Shown here in pieces: positions 32,001 through 43,975 of a DNA stretch of 64,000 nt. The notes beneath the pieces were generated by a model that worked only from the letters and a program-made list of their open reading frames with translations, did not search any database and was not told the origin of the DNA. The translations under genes and the position numbers were made by a program. The stretch is from Luscinia megarhynchos (Eukaryota; Chordata; Aves; Passeriformes; Turdidae), in contig CM067590.1 of the NCBI GenBank assembly GCA_034336665.1, positions 2,327,748-2,391,747 on the forward strand, in the 5' to 3' direction. Every line of letters begins with the position of its first letter. The stretch's first letter is position 1.

Positions 32001-35000
32001 TGGTATATGAGAATAAAAAAAAAGAGGTGGAAGAGGCTTATTTGTTCATCTCAAATACAGAATACATATATGTAAATACCCCTGAAGATGCTGATACAGG
32101 AATGTTTCCTGCTTTCTAGCCTTCTTTGTATATATAACATTGATATTTTAAAATATCGTCATGAAAATTCTGATTATGAAGAGCTAGTACAGTGGTCCCA
32201 TCAGACTTAGGAGGTCTCTCTGGCCAGCTGGAAATCACTAGGGATTTCCATTTCCTACAAATAGGGGTCAGACTTTCAAGTATAAATTAGTCTTTCTGTG
32301 AATTCAGTCAGCTTCCTCTAGCACACAACACATGAAAATCATCACAATTTTCACTACCTAGTCCCCCCAACTACTCCTGCTCTTATACCCTACACAACTA
32401 GTTGTGGAATGGAAGGATTTGAAATTATACACATCCATGTTGAACTGTCCCTAATAACAACAACAGGTTTTGGATCTTTTAATCCCACCAGTCAGTCCCA
32501 TAGCAAGCACTTACTTTGACAAGTGGAGCCATCAGTCCAGCAGGAAGATCAAAGTAGGGAACATTCGGCACCAGACTGGGATCATCGTGGTTCATGTGAG
32601 GGGGCCCTTGGCGCCGCATGTGAGGGGGCTGCCCGTTAAATCCATGGGGGGGAGGCCCAAAATCAGGGTGCTGTGGCCCCCCCCAGGGAGGATGCTCGCT
32701 GATTCCAGGATGAGGCAATCTGTGACCAGGATGATGATGAGGAGGTCCAATTTCTGCAGGGTGGGAGAATTAAAATGCTTTATTTAGCTACCAAGAAAGT
32801 AAGGCAATCAGAGATGCACTTCAGTTACTGCATTTATCCTAAAACTCAATCTTGGCAGATCCAGCAAAGCACCACAACTGAAGGATCAGAGGCTGGCTAC
32901 AGGTCTCCACTCACAAATACCCTGCAGTGCATATGCCTCTCTGGCCACAGCAACCACTCTGTAGACAACAGGATAGTTCACCCCAAGCCACTGCTTCCTT
33001 TGGGACATACTGTGGTCAAAAGGACCACAAGAAAGACACACTCAAGAACAAAATGTTTCAGATGCAGCAGGGCAACTACTGGTGGAATTTATTTCTGAAG
33101 CTAAGTACACAATCATGGCTCAGCTTGGACCTGTAATGAGTTCTGTCTCTCTGCCAAATCAAGATATATAAAGAAATATATATGGCAGCAATTTATTTGC
33201 ATCAGTGGATGACAAGAAAATACTTTTGAAAAAGAGATTTGAAGAAGATGAAGAGATGATAATTCTGTTACTAAAATAGGGAAGCAAGTGACACTTATCC
33301 AACCACTGATGGACAAATGCCATGAACACCAGGAGACCCTCCTGAACTCACTGCACTCTATGGAAAAAATGCAAGACTGAAAATCAACATCATTTGCAAC
33401 AGGACTAACAGTTTTTCCAGGAAAAGCCATTACAGCCATTTCCCAATCTTGAGCTGGTACTCATTGTCATCAGAACTCAATCAGAGTCTGTATTGTCATT
33501 GCTCCACTGCTTTCCTAATTTTAACCATCTGGTTTAGCTGATCCCTTCTTCCAACAACGTTACATGAAACAACAGATATTTTAAATCACCACTAAAATCC
33601 AAAACCAAGCATCTTATTTTGCGCTTAAACCTAAACTCGCTTGGACAAGAGCGAGTTCTCCCTTTCCGCCTACTCACTACCACAATTCTTAAAAACAGGC
33701 AAATAAAACCCAAGGATTAAAAAAAAAGGGACAATCTCTACTACAGAAGTTAAACTCAATTCTAAATATATAAACTCAAATCCATTGGTTTTCGACCATT
33801 TTTTGACTTGGAAAATTGAGAAACTTCCAGAATTAATGTAGCAACTGGTACACAGAAAACATAATATATCTTCTATGTGACCTGTCACACACAACCAGGG
33901 TGATCTTTGGCCTGTACACTGACAAGGATCATTCCAGAGGAACGATAACTCCCTCAGGTGAAACGGAAACTGCTTCCAAGCAGACCTAGAGCAGACTTCC
34001 CCACAGCCGCAGGCCAGGCAAGCAGCACTGGTTGCACTCCCTCACATTCCCATGTTCCAACAAGAGAACAGACTCAATGAGGAAGAACTGCAGGTAGGGA
34101 CCATTTCACCATACACTACCAAGCCACACAACAATAAAGGCAGAAAACTAGAGAGTTTGGTAGTCAAAATAAATAGAAAATGAATGAGTGTATGCATAGG
34201 AACAAATCCTTTCAGCCTTCCTCTTAACTTCTTCCATCTACACAGGCCACAGCTCTCATCAGTCCTCACCTATGGGCTGATGTGCAGGTGATTAAATTTA
34301 CTTTTGAACTTAATTACTTAATTAATTTTCACTTTTGAACTTAACTACTTTTAAAGTGAAGTAGTTGCAAAAGAAGTGCCTGCAGAGATGCTGACTAGAA
34401 TTTGAACTACAATTTCTTATCCATTAGGAAAGACTCAAAAAGCAAGGAAGCATCCAACTCTGCACGTGTTTCCTACCAAGTTCTTAGCTGTAGTTTCCCA
34501 AACTAAACATTTCTTAGGAAAATCACAACAGTCTACCAGAGATAAACTGTCACCCCAAACCACTAAATAATTTTGTAATGGCAATCAGCATTACAACGTA
34601 AGAAAACCTGGCCTGGTACACACTTTACCTTGAGGAAAATCCCCCTGGGGGTAATCAAAACGATGAGGATAAGGAGGCCTTTCAAAGGGATGGCGAGGTG
34701 GAAAATCATCCTGCATGAAGCGAGGTGGAAAGCGGTTGAAATTATGCGGATGCGGGGGCTGGTTGAATTGGGGATGTTGCTGATGTGGAGGAAATGGGCC
34801 TCTGAAGTGAGGTGGCCGCTGCATTCGAAATGGAGGTTCCCTCTGACCCCCACCCCATGGAGGCTGCTCATGCTGGTTGTTCCACGGTGCTTCAAACTGG
34901 TTGTTCCAAGAAGGATCAGGCTGGTTGTTCCAAGGTGTCTCTCGCTGATTGTTCCAGCCTTGATCTCTCTGTTCATTCCACATTCCTTCATGGTTGTTAT

Positions 35001-38000
35001 TCCAGGGAGGACAATGAGGTGGTCCCTGGAGGTGAAGTACAGAAGTCTGGTCATTAGGTTACAAGAATAAAGAACATAATAACATACCTCCTTATGGAAA
35101 TACAGCCCATAGGCAACATGCACAAGTGAAAGAACATTTAAAATACGAGTCTGAATGACTGCAACTTCAGAAAAAAAATGGGAAAAGATCAAAACATTAC
35201 TTAACCAAACAGCTCTTCTTCATAGGAACAGCGTGATGGTTAGCAAACTGAAATATAATTAACTTTTTGCCTTTAACTACACTCAGAATGACAAAGCTTG
35301 GCATTGAAATCTGGATTTCTAATTTCCACAGCTTTTCACTGCACTTCCACAACCCAACCTCCACAACCAAGACAGCTATTCTGAACCTCCACATCTGTTT
35401 TCACAACTATTTCTTACCTGTTGCTGACCCCATGGTGCAACAGGGTGAGGTTGGTCAAACCAGGGTGGTTTATTTGGGGGAATCTGGTCATGAGATCCAG
35501 GCCCACGTGGCCCACCTGAGGCAGGATCCTGCACTCCAGACCCAGTTGTATCATACTCTGTAGAACCAGTTAGAGGCAGCTGAGATTTACCATCATCTGG
35601 AACAATTTAGAGACTATTGTCAGCATCAGTCATATGCAGTTAAATAAAACATCAGCACACCAGGCACCTGATGGACTTCTTCTGCAGAAATCTAATTACT
35701 GGGAGACAGCATTTCTGATCCATCTCTTTGGTTCTTTTTATGCTCAAGCATCAGTCTGCACCTGCTGCAAGGCTCTGAAGTGATTTAAGCTTTTGCCTGA
35801 ACCAAACCAGCAGTGCATTTTGTCTCCTTATTAAAAAAGGAGGGAAAAAACCCAAAAGTCGTAACATTGTCACCCACTGATTTTTGCACAGGTCTCAGGT
35901 CAGCTCAGTACCTGCTTGTGTGACCGGAACAGACGGTGGAGCTGAGGCTGGGGCTGCTGTGGGGGCTTGAGGCGGGGGTGTTGATTTCACCTCATTCTCT
36001 AGTGGGGGTATTTGGATCTGTTGCTGCTGCTGCTGCTGTGTTAAACTGCTCACAAACTCCTCGTGTTGAGTTTTCAGGTTCTGGATCTGCTGTTGGAAAG
36101 CCACTTGCACAGGCTGTACAACCGTTGCATATTCAGTGATCAAATTTGCCTGATAAAAGAAATGAAGGAAAACAAGTGAACGCTGCACCTATAGTACCTG
36201 CCCTACCTTGCTTGTTCAGAATTCCCTGTATTGCCCTTCACCCTCTCTCCCAAAAAACGCATAAGGATGCAGGATAATGCTGGCAGCACCCATTATGAAG
36301 CTTTGTGGAGATTTCCAAAATATTCTCTGCAGCCTGGAACCCACCATCTTTAGTACTGTCTTTCCAATCAGCTCAAATCGACAGCATTCATTATTAATAA
36401 TAAAAAGGAAAAGTTCCTGCTGCCACAACAATTTTTATATTCAATGTATCCAGTTTAAAGCCATGCTTGCTTGTTTCCTTTTGACCAAACACTCCCTGCT
36501 CATACAAGACATTGTCAAATATGTACAGGACTGTATGAGTATCCTGTATCCAGGACCATATCAGCAGCTGGATTATTGAACGTTTGAAATAACAACGTTA
36601 TATTTTACATTGTTTTTTGTAATTCCTTGTAAGCAACTTCAAGGGAGGGGAGGGGGAACAGAAATTAACATTATTCTTTAAAAAAGAAAATAATTTAAAA
36701 AATATTTGCATAAATAAAGAAACCTCGTATTTTTGTGCCTAACCTGGTACTGGCCAAGTCCAAGAGCTGGGCTTTGTAATTGCTGAATAATGGACTCATC
36801 AAAGTACCCGTTTTTCTCCCACAGCTGCAGAAGCTGCATGAATAAGAGTGAAAGTGATTTTAGAAATTATGAACAATCAAAGAAAAACTGGACCACATCA
36901 TTTTTGTGCCTTCAGTTTTTCATAAGACGTAGGATTTTGGTACTTATTTTTGAACCACTAAAGATTCAGATGTATTCATCATTATGATAACTCTTAAATA
37001 AAGCCTAGGTACTTTTAAGTTCTATTTTAAAAGTGAATTTAAGCACCTCCTGTAATACACCTTATGAAGACAATCAGACCAGAAAAAAAATCTCAGTGAT
37101 CTTCTTGCACCTGCCGATTTGTGAACTTACATAGCACCAAGCTAAGCAAAAGTCACAGTTAAACCAAAACCAGATACTCACTCTGGCAATTTTCTGTTGC
37201 TTATCTTCCTCCACTGCTAGAAAACTGGTACAATAAATAGGCACAACCACCTTCTGTAAAGCAGCCAGAAGATCTCGTGCTTGCTTCCGCTGGCTTCAAG
37301 AAAGGAATGGGAAGAGTTATCTTTTTCACTATAACACTAAGTGCACTAGAGAATTCAATTAATCTCAATTTCTGCTATACTGAAAGTAGTGGAATCACGA
37401 AATAGAGTTCTCTCCCTAACGACTTTAGTATAAAATCTTGTTCGGAGGAAAAATACACCAAGCAGGTAAAATGGTTTTACCTATATTTGATTACTAAAGC
37501 ACTAGATCAAAGCAGTGGATATCTGAGGACAGCTGCTAAAAATAACTACTACGTTAAAAACATGAAGTGACTTGTCAAACCGCTGCCAACCAACACTGTA
37601 TCTGGAAGAGAAACTTCATCAAATTAAAACAGCACACTGAAACCCATAACAGAATTCTTACCAGTGATGCAAAACATCATTGATTAAGTAGATGAGGTGC
37701 AGCCGCAGCTCAAAGTGAGCTCCTTCTGCTGTGATCCGGTTCCGCAGGTGTCCAGCCATCAACTCACAGTGTGCAGGAGACTTGGCATTACTAAACATCC
37801 AATTCTTGCCAGCCTTAGAAAAGCAAATTTAAAATATTTTAAGTCAGTCTAACGTGCTCCCAAAATACGGGCTTCCTATAGCTCTGAAATAACTGCAGGA
37901 AGCGAAGTTTTCAGGTAACAGCTTTCATCTTACCTGCCACACAACAGAGATATAAAGCTGTCGTTAATGTACAGAGAATCTCAAAATTCAAACAAACCCA

Positions 38001-40117
38001 CAGCACCACCAAATCCCTGTGCAGATTCAGACCACTTACTGAGATTGCATCTTTTGTGCAAGTGTCAATTATTGGCTGCAGCAAGTTGTCAAATTCATTC
38101 ATATCTAACTGGGTTTCCTCCAAAACCTTTTGCATTTGTTGTTCAATTGCAAGGGCTACTGCTGATGTGACTTGTTCCTGGTGAAAAAAAAATAACAAAA
38201 AAAGAAAAACAGAAGCAAAAAAAAAAACAACAAAAAACCAACACCACCAAAAAACGAAAACAAAAAACAAACAAACAAACAACAAACAAACAAACAAAAA
38301 ACCACACACACACAAAAAAGAAGAATTACATTATAGCCAAAACCAACATTATTTTAAAGAATGAAGCTCCTGTATCCTTATCCTCTTGGACATAAGTAGC
38401 TATCTCAAGGACAAAATCTTTTACAACCACTGTAACCTCATGAAAATGTTTAAATTCTTCAATTCTGAAAAGACTCTTCACATTTTTCAGGTGAAGTCCA
38501 ATTTACTTCTAAAATCTATCACGACAAAAAATAATTGCAAGAAGCTCTTAAATGTAAGGAACACAACCAAGCCACAAGGAGCTCTTCAGTTTGGTTTTCA
38601 GCAGCTTTAACAGCTACATATCTGCAAAAATCAGCTAGTTGATAGCACACAGTTCCCTTCCACCCGTAATCATATCTAAGTCAGAATACTACTAACTGGT
38701 AGATCTTGCAGTTCTCACCAATCTGCAGCATTTAACCAAGGTTAAGGTGGTCACAATTTATTCCACTCTAAAACTAACAAGGATTTTCAAAGACTAAATA
38801 AAAGATTTTAATCACAGATCAATCATACCAGCACAACCTACACATCAGATACGTCCATTCTAAGGTAATGCTGGCATTTGCTACACAACAAAAGAGGAAA
38901 GCAACATCCCTTCTCCTCACCTCCATCACCACTCAGCAGCAAACCATCCTCTCTCCCTCCACTCCTAATTCCTATAGCCACTGACAGGCCAGGATACACC
39001 AGGTGAGCGTTCATCTTAAACCAACCTGTCTCATAGCGAGGAGATGCTGCTCCTGCTGCTGCAGGTTCCACTGACTTTGCTGGATGAGTTCCTCCACAGA
39101 TGGAGTGCCCTGAGGGGCTGGGATGGGTGCAGCAGGTGGGAGCGATGGCTGTGGCAGGGGCTGGATCTGTGCAGAAGCCTCGATGTCTTGGCTTTGCTTG
39201 CACAACACTATAAGACAGAGTAAACTTTGAAAGTAAACCTCCCAGAGAAACCTGCTACCGCCAGCCCACGGGTGCAAATGCCACTGGTTCCAAATAGCTC
39301 TGAGGGGGTCAGAGGGGTCTCCAGAGCTGCTTGGACAACGCTCTCAGACATTTGGTGGGATTCTTGGGGTGTCCTGCGCAGGGCCAGGAGTTGGACTCGA
39401 CGATCCTGATGGGTCCCTTCCAACTCCGCATACTCTATGATTCTACGGTTAACGCAAAATCACGGGTGGATGGTGCAAAAGAGGAGAGCCAGCAACTCCC
39501 CGTACATTTCCAGAGGGACAACTCCAGGACAAGCCGAGTTGCGGGGTTGCGGCTCTCCAGGTGCTGTGCTCCGTCTCATCACGCTGCCCGTCCCTGCGGC
39601 TCCCCCTGCCCGCCTCCAAACCCACAACCGGGGCCGTGAGGAGCCATGTGCAGCGCTCGGCCTGGAACCTAGCGCAGGAAGAGGCCGCAAACCGCTCCCG
39701 GCGCAGCAGGGCGAGACCCGGACACACAAAAGTGTCTCCGCCGGCCGAGCCCAAGACCCCGCGGCCGGGGGAGGGAGGGAGCCCCGAGCCGGCTCGGCCC
39801 GAGCCGCAGGCCCCACTCACGCTGCTGCTGCTCCAGGGCCAGCTTGTACTTGTAGTAGCCGTAGAAGTCGCCCCCAAAAAGGAAGGAGAATTTGGGGTTC
39901 TCCTTCTGCTTCTCCATCGTCATCTTCTCGAACTCGGGCCCGTTCCGCGCCACAAACTGCGCCAACTTGTCGATGACATTCCGCAGCTCCTGGTCTGTAG
40001 GAAGGCAGCGCCGTCAGCCCCCGCTCTTCCCGCTCCCTTCCCGCTCCCGCGGTTACCCCCCGTTCCCCCCGAGCCCCTCGATCGCCCCTCACCGTCGGGC
40101 GGCAGCGGCATCTCCAT
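29094..40117 (-). CDS. CHERP: Calcium homeostasis endoplasmic reticulum protein (SR/G-patch splicing factor)
   Basis: U2 snRNP-associated splicing factor also linked to ER calcium release. Coding exons in transcript order: 40093-40117, 39821-39994, 39026-39207, 38040-38177, 37662-37813, 37182-37293, 36744-36833, 35912-36149, 35418-35596, 34629-35025, 32515-32753, 31573-31706, 31219-31305, 30605-30754, 30381-30497, 29792-29886, 29094-29287 (TAA). Phases close exactly: 900 aa, near human length. Start MEMPLPPDG. SURP domain about residues 15-57; CID-type RNA polymerase II CTD-interacting region about 145-285 (NAKSPAHCELMAGHLRNRI); a 7-residue Gln tract near 325; a long Pro/His/Asn region 375-640 with repeated PWNNQ units; SR-rich 715-800 (SRSRSRSKSRGRS); G-patch about 826-880 (MGWSGSGGLG); C-terminus ARMKARDECK. 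The SR block looks shorter than in human. One donor (after 36744) is GTTAGG, unusual but GT. Confidence 0.97.
30894..31082 (-). mobile_element. CR1 LINE 3' end in a CHERP intron
   Basis: Plus strand reads TCATAGAATCACAAAGTGG, GGGTTGGAAGGGACCTTGAA, GTTCCAACCCCTGCCATTGG, GGGACACCTTCC and CTCTGGGCAACTTGTGCCAG, the complement of an avian CR1 tail. It lies between the exons ending at 30,754 and beginning at 31,219. Similarity fades after about 31,082. Confidence 0.92.
38183..38321. repeat. A-rich low-complexity tract with (CAAA)n, T-rich on the transcribed strand
   Basis: About 140 bases almost wholly of A and C, with short A runs, several CAAA units around 38,265-38,300 and a CACACACAC run near 38,304-38,312. 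On the CHERP strand this is a T/G-rich tract beginning a few bases upstream of the acceptor of the exon 38040-38177. Confidence 0.85.
39325..39449 (+). mobile_element. CR1 LINE 3' end in CHERP intron 2
   Basis: Plus-oriented CR1 tail: CCAGAGCTGCTTGGAC nearby, then GAGTTGGACTCGACGATCCT, GGGTCCCTTCCAACTC and TCTATGATTCTACGG at the end. A short 5'-truncated copy, opposite in orientation to the gene. Confidence 0.85.
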
Positions 40118-40273
40118 GGCCGCGAGTCCCCGGGCCGCTGGGCCGCGCCGCACGGACGGAGGAGCTGCGACACCCGCGCGGCCGCGCTTTACGGCCCCGT
40201 CGCTATGGAGACGGCGCGCGGCGCCGGTCACGCGGGGCCGCTCTCCGCACGTGCCCCGCGCCCGCCGCGCCTA
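40118..40273 (-). promoter_or_regulatory. CHERP: CHERP proximal promoter / 5' UTR, CpG-rich
   Basis: GC-rich sequence directly upstream of the CHERP start codon. It includes an RFX X-box-like palindrome GTCGCTATGGAGAC (about 40,199-40,212) and an E-box CACGTG (about 40,247-40,252). No TATA. The CpG-rich block extends downstream across the first two coding exons to about 39,550. Confidence 0.55.
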
Positions 40274-40683
40274 GTGCGGCCTGAGGGGCGGGAGTGACAG
40301 CAGTGGCGGGCCGGGGCACCGGGGAGAAACCGCGGCTCCTCTGCTGGTGTTCGGAGTGCGGCCTGAGGGGCGGGAGTGACAGCAGTGGCGGGCCGGGGCA
40401 CCGGGGAGAAACCGCGGCTCCTCTGCTGGTGTTCGGAGTGCGGCCTGAGGGGCGGGAGTGACAGCAGTGACGGGCCGGGGCACCGGGGAGAAACCGCGGC
40501 TCCTCTGCTGGTGTTCGGAGTGCGGCCTGAGGGGCGGGAGTGACAGCAGTGACGGGCCGGGGCACCGGGGAGAAACCGCGGCTCCTCTGCTGGTGTTCGG
40601 AGTGCGGCCTGAGGGGCGGGAGTGACAGCAGTGACGGGCCGGGGCACCGGGGAGAAACCGCGGCTCCTCTGCTGGAGTTCGAG
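40274..40683. repeat. 82-bp minisatellite, five copies, upstream of CHERP
   Basis: The unit starting GTGCGGCCTGAGGGGCGGGA begins at 40274, 40356, 40438, 40520 and 40602, exactly 82 bp apart. Copies are near identical: the first two read GCAGTGGCGGG and the last three GCAGTGACGGG. The fifth ends with GCTGGAGTTCGAGTAAC where the others read GCTGGTGTTCGGAGTG. Each copy carries a GC box (GGGGCGGGAG). 82 is not a multiple of three, so the overlapping minus-strand frames here are not protein. Confidence 0.95.
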
Positions 40684-41294
40684 TAACAGCGCAGGCAGAA
40701 CGTTAAGCTTGAGGTAACTGACCTGCCTCAGGCCCAATGCTTGCATTATTAATTATTTTAAAAGGTAGCAGAACCAGAGTTGAAGAACACCTCGACTTAT
40801 AGTACAGGTAATTTTTTTTTTTAAATTGATGGGAGAGTGTTTTGCAGTACTCACTCTCAAAAAGAGATAATGTTTCACAAGTGAGATGTGAAGAGATTCC
40901 TTGTGTCTCAACAGGTCCACAGATTAAACTAGCAGAAAATAACACACTATTACAGAATTTTTCAGAGACTGATAAAGGATCAAGAAGACTCCAATACTGA
41001 CCTTTTAGTTTGATTGTATGTACTTGATAACCTGTTCTCTTTGTGCTCAGTGCTGAGAGTTACCTATGGGGTGGTCAGGAATTTTTGTAAGTAAATACTT
41101 TTGTCAGATACACAGATAAAAGCATCTCGTATGCTTTTCATTCATAGATATCTTATAATTTAGTTACTGGTCTTAAAAGCCAAGACAAAATTAACAGTTA
41201 ATCTCACTTAGCATCGGTTCACCTTGGAGGACAATCCAGACCACTTAAACGACACACAAACTGTAGGCGTGATGCAAAAATAGGAATGTGGATG

Positions 41295-41412
41295 TGTGGG
41301 ATGGGCAGGAGACCCCCGGGATGGGCAGGAGACCCCCAGGACAACCCTATGAGCCCGTCGTGATGGGAAGGAGGACCCCCGGGATGGGGAGGAGATCCCC
41401 GGGATGGGGAGG
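41295..41412. repeat. Degenerate ~20-bp minisatellite (GGGATGGGCAGGAGACCCCC)
   Basis: Repeated units of the type GGGATGGGCAGGAGACCCCC and GGGATGGGGAGGAGATCCCC occur about six times, interrupted near 41,341-41,365 by unrelated sequence. No coding content. Confidence 0.75.
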
Positions 41413-42003
41413 ATGATTTACCAAATTATGAGTATTGGTTTAACACTGATACTCAACTGTGACTGACAAAAGACTAACAATTTAAAGTTAGAAACTGTAT
41501 GTTTATTCGCAGCGTGAGGTAATCCTCTAATACACACCGCAAATTGAACCTTGGGGAAGGTGGTATCAGCCCAGGCTCTGTTGACATCCTTTGCAGCAAA
41601 TGTGAGTTTGCTGGCTCTAAAAAGCCCCGCTCAGAAGGAGATGCTGGTCACAGTCCACAGCAGTCCATGAGAGCTCAAAAGGTCTCACTCAGGATTGCTG
41701 CTTACAGGGTCACAGGAGAATGTACTTTAGTAATAATAATTTTTCATTCATGGCTGCAATTCAGATCTGTAACTTGCTTTGAAAACCACATCCCCAAGTC
41801 AAGGTCATGAGTTTCTGAGTCCAAATGGGGGAATGTTGAATAGATGGCAATGAGTCAAGTAGCTATTTTTCAAAGGAATTTAGTTTGGAGTTTCAGTTTG
41901 GGAGACTGATCCTTTGCCCATGTCCTGGTGCGTGTTGTGTTGTTGTTCTGTTGAGAGTTGCTTTGTCACATGACTGTCCCCTTGGCAAGCTGTAAGGGTC
42001 TGA

Positions 42004-42837
42004 CCAAGCTGTGCTCTCCTTGGAGCTGAGGACTGCTTTGTCTTTCCAGGTTGACAGGAGCAAGAAGGGTGTTTTTGGGAATGTGATGGCAGGTGTTTTG
42101 AGAGGATGGCAGGCTTGGAGCCAAATCCGTGCGGCACACTGGCCACACTTCAGAAGAAGCCTTCAGAAGTTCAGAAGAAGCCTTCAAATACATCCCAGGG
42201 AGCAGGAAGGGTACAGCCAGCGAACATCATGACTCTTCCTGCTTCCATGCAGACCAGTGGCAAGCTCCCACCTTCAGCCTCTGGTCACCTAAACCCAGAA
42301 AGGAACCGGAAGCCTGCACAGGAGACTGTCACAGCTGCAGCAGCTCAGGTGGGAAGTGACCACCCTCCTCCTGGAGCACCTCACTCTCTGAGTAAGGGGC
42401 TGCAGGGCAGGCTGGTCTGCCAAAAGGAAAACCTCGACCCACAAGCCTCCACATACCTGGAGTCGATCAGAACTTTTCAATCTGATGCAAAGAGTCTCAG
42501 GAAGACGGGAGTCTTGGCCCACAGGCAAAGTTCAGCTGCAACATCAAGGCCTGTTCTGGGTCCAAAAGGCAGAATTAGTAATCAGCAGCCTCAGGAATAG
42601 CCAATTGTGGATAAATTCAGGAAAACACTGCCAGAATCAAAGAGCATATCTCAAAATACAAGTATCAGAACTCAGCCATTGCAGCCCTCTGGATTCCTTT
42701 CTGCTTCTACTAATTTGCTACATAAAAACTCTGGGACAAACCAGGGAAAAACTACTATGGTGAGGCAACCTGGCACAGCTCCAGGGGGAAGTCTTAAGCA
42801 CCACAGCCAACCTCCCCCAGTGAGAATGATGCCTTAA
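42004..42837 (+). pseudogene. Coding-like fragment, possibly CKAP2-family, with in-frame stop
   Basis: One reading frame stays open from about 42,055 to 42,837 apart from a single TAG at 42598-42600, and codes for a Lys/Ser/Pro/Gln-rich, coiled-coil-free protein. KENLDPQ, RPVLGPKGR and, just after the stop, VDKFRKTLPESK resemble the PVLG...FRK region of cytoskeleton-associated protein 2 as I recall it. The match is weak. A TTTGTCTTTCCAG acceptor-like site precedes the frame at about 42,050. A direct duplication encodes KKPSEVQKKPS (42,150-42,190). It may be a retrocopy, a duplicated large exon or an unrelated chance frame; the length and composition favour decayed coding sequence. Confidence 0.35.
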
Positions 42838-43039
42838 GTTCTGAGTTTTCTGTTTGCTTGGGTATGCTTCGTTGTGCTTAGGGTGATGAAGACAAAATAG
42901 TCCAATTCCAGCTATTGACTCAAGGACAGTTTCTTCAAACTCTAGGCCCTAAATATAAACAGTGTGAGAAGAGGAGGGCAGGCCAGCCAGGAGAAGAAGA
43001 TGACACCTTACAATTTGAGACTATTAATTGGTTGACTCC

Positions 43040-43268
43040 TGCATGTAAATAGACTGAAGTTTATAAAAATGTGAAATCATGTGACCAAGCCCTCTTTTAC
43101 TTCCACCTTAGAGCCACTCAGGCAGGGCAGGGGCCACACTGTGGCATTGGTACTGCCAGGGCGTGGCTTTTGAAGGCCTTACAATAAATACCCATTTTAT
43201 TCCCCTTAACTCTGTGTGATCTGTTTCAGCTCCTAAAGGCAACAGTTTTTGGCGAGCCAGGCAGGAGA
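43040..43268 (+). mobile_element. Endogenous retrovirus: 3' part of an LTR plus tRNA-Arg-type primer binding site
   Basis: An LTR-like R-U5 segment has a polyadenylation signal AATAAA (43183-43188), a T/C-rich U5 and a terminal ACA at about 43,244. Five bases later comes TGGCGAGCCAGGCAGGAG (43250-43267). This differs at one position from the complement of the 3' end of tRNA-Arg(ACG), TGGCGAGCCAGCCAGGAG (tRNA recalled). That arrangement is diagnostic of a retroviral 5' LTR boundary. The left end of the LTR is not defined; I see no matching second LTR in the window. Confidence 0.6.
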
Positions 43269-43690
43269 GGAGAGGCAGCTGGAAGGCTCTGGACTGAGAC
43301 CGTCAGCCCTGGAAAGGCCCAGCGAAGGTCCAGAGATATCCAGAGCCAAGAATACTGGGAACAGAGACACGTGAGACACAATGGATTTTACAGGATTACC
43401 AGGATGGGATCAATAAAAATAATTCAGGTTTCATTCAAAGATCTGAGACACTGGAAAGAATTCTTCCATGTCATTGCTCAAGATTATGAGATTATATCGA
43501 AAATAGTGTGGAAACTGCTGCACACTTAACAGATTAATCAACGTGACTTAGAGGGAGGCAGGAAGCCCATTGGATTGGGTGATTTTAACATGGGATGTGA
43601 ATCCAAGTTTTATCACTGCATTGGGGAATGGTTCTCTGGGATTGAAAACTCCCCCCAAAAGAGGAAAAACTATTTAATAGTTTTAAATGA
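43269..43690 (+). mobile_element. Retroviral leader and broken gag-like remnant
   Basis: Downstream of the primer binding site is a purine-rich leader (GGAGAGGAGAGGCAGCTGG) and an ATG at 43381 whose frame stops after about 11 codons. A neighbouring frame stays open for roughly 40 codons (to about 43,527). Both are interrupted, so nothing functional remains. Assignment to gag rests only on position; the 3' limit is arbitrary. Confidence 0.35.
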
Positions 43691-43975
43691 TTAATAAAAA
43701 TGGGATCCGTGGAGAGAAATCCAAAGATTGGGACCAAGAGCGCAAAGTTTAACCTGAGGATGTTTTTGCTGGAATTGTTCCACATCAATAAAGGATTCTG
43801 GGATGGTTTTGGCAATGGAAAACACCTGCCAGGTGTGACACTGATACCTAGGGACGCCTGCCCACAGCTTTGGGGGTGGCTTCCCAGTGACATCATGGTG
43901 ACAAGAGTGACAACCTCGTGGCACGGTCCCAGATCCCCCGAGCGGGAGCGGTCACCGCTGGCCTGCGGCGCTCAC

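Noticed and set aside
40203..40746. Minus-strand repeat-protein frames of up to 172 aa upstream of CHERP
   Set aside because: They come from the 82-bp GC-rich tandem repeat, whose period shifts frame each unit. Open frames in several frames at once indicate composition, not coding.
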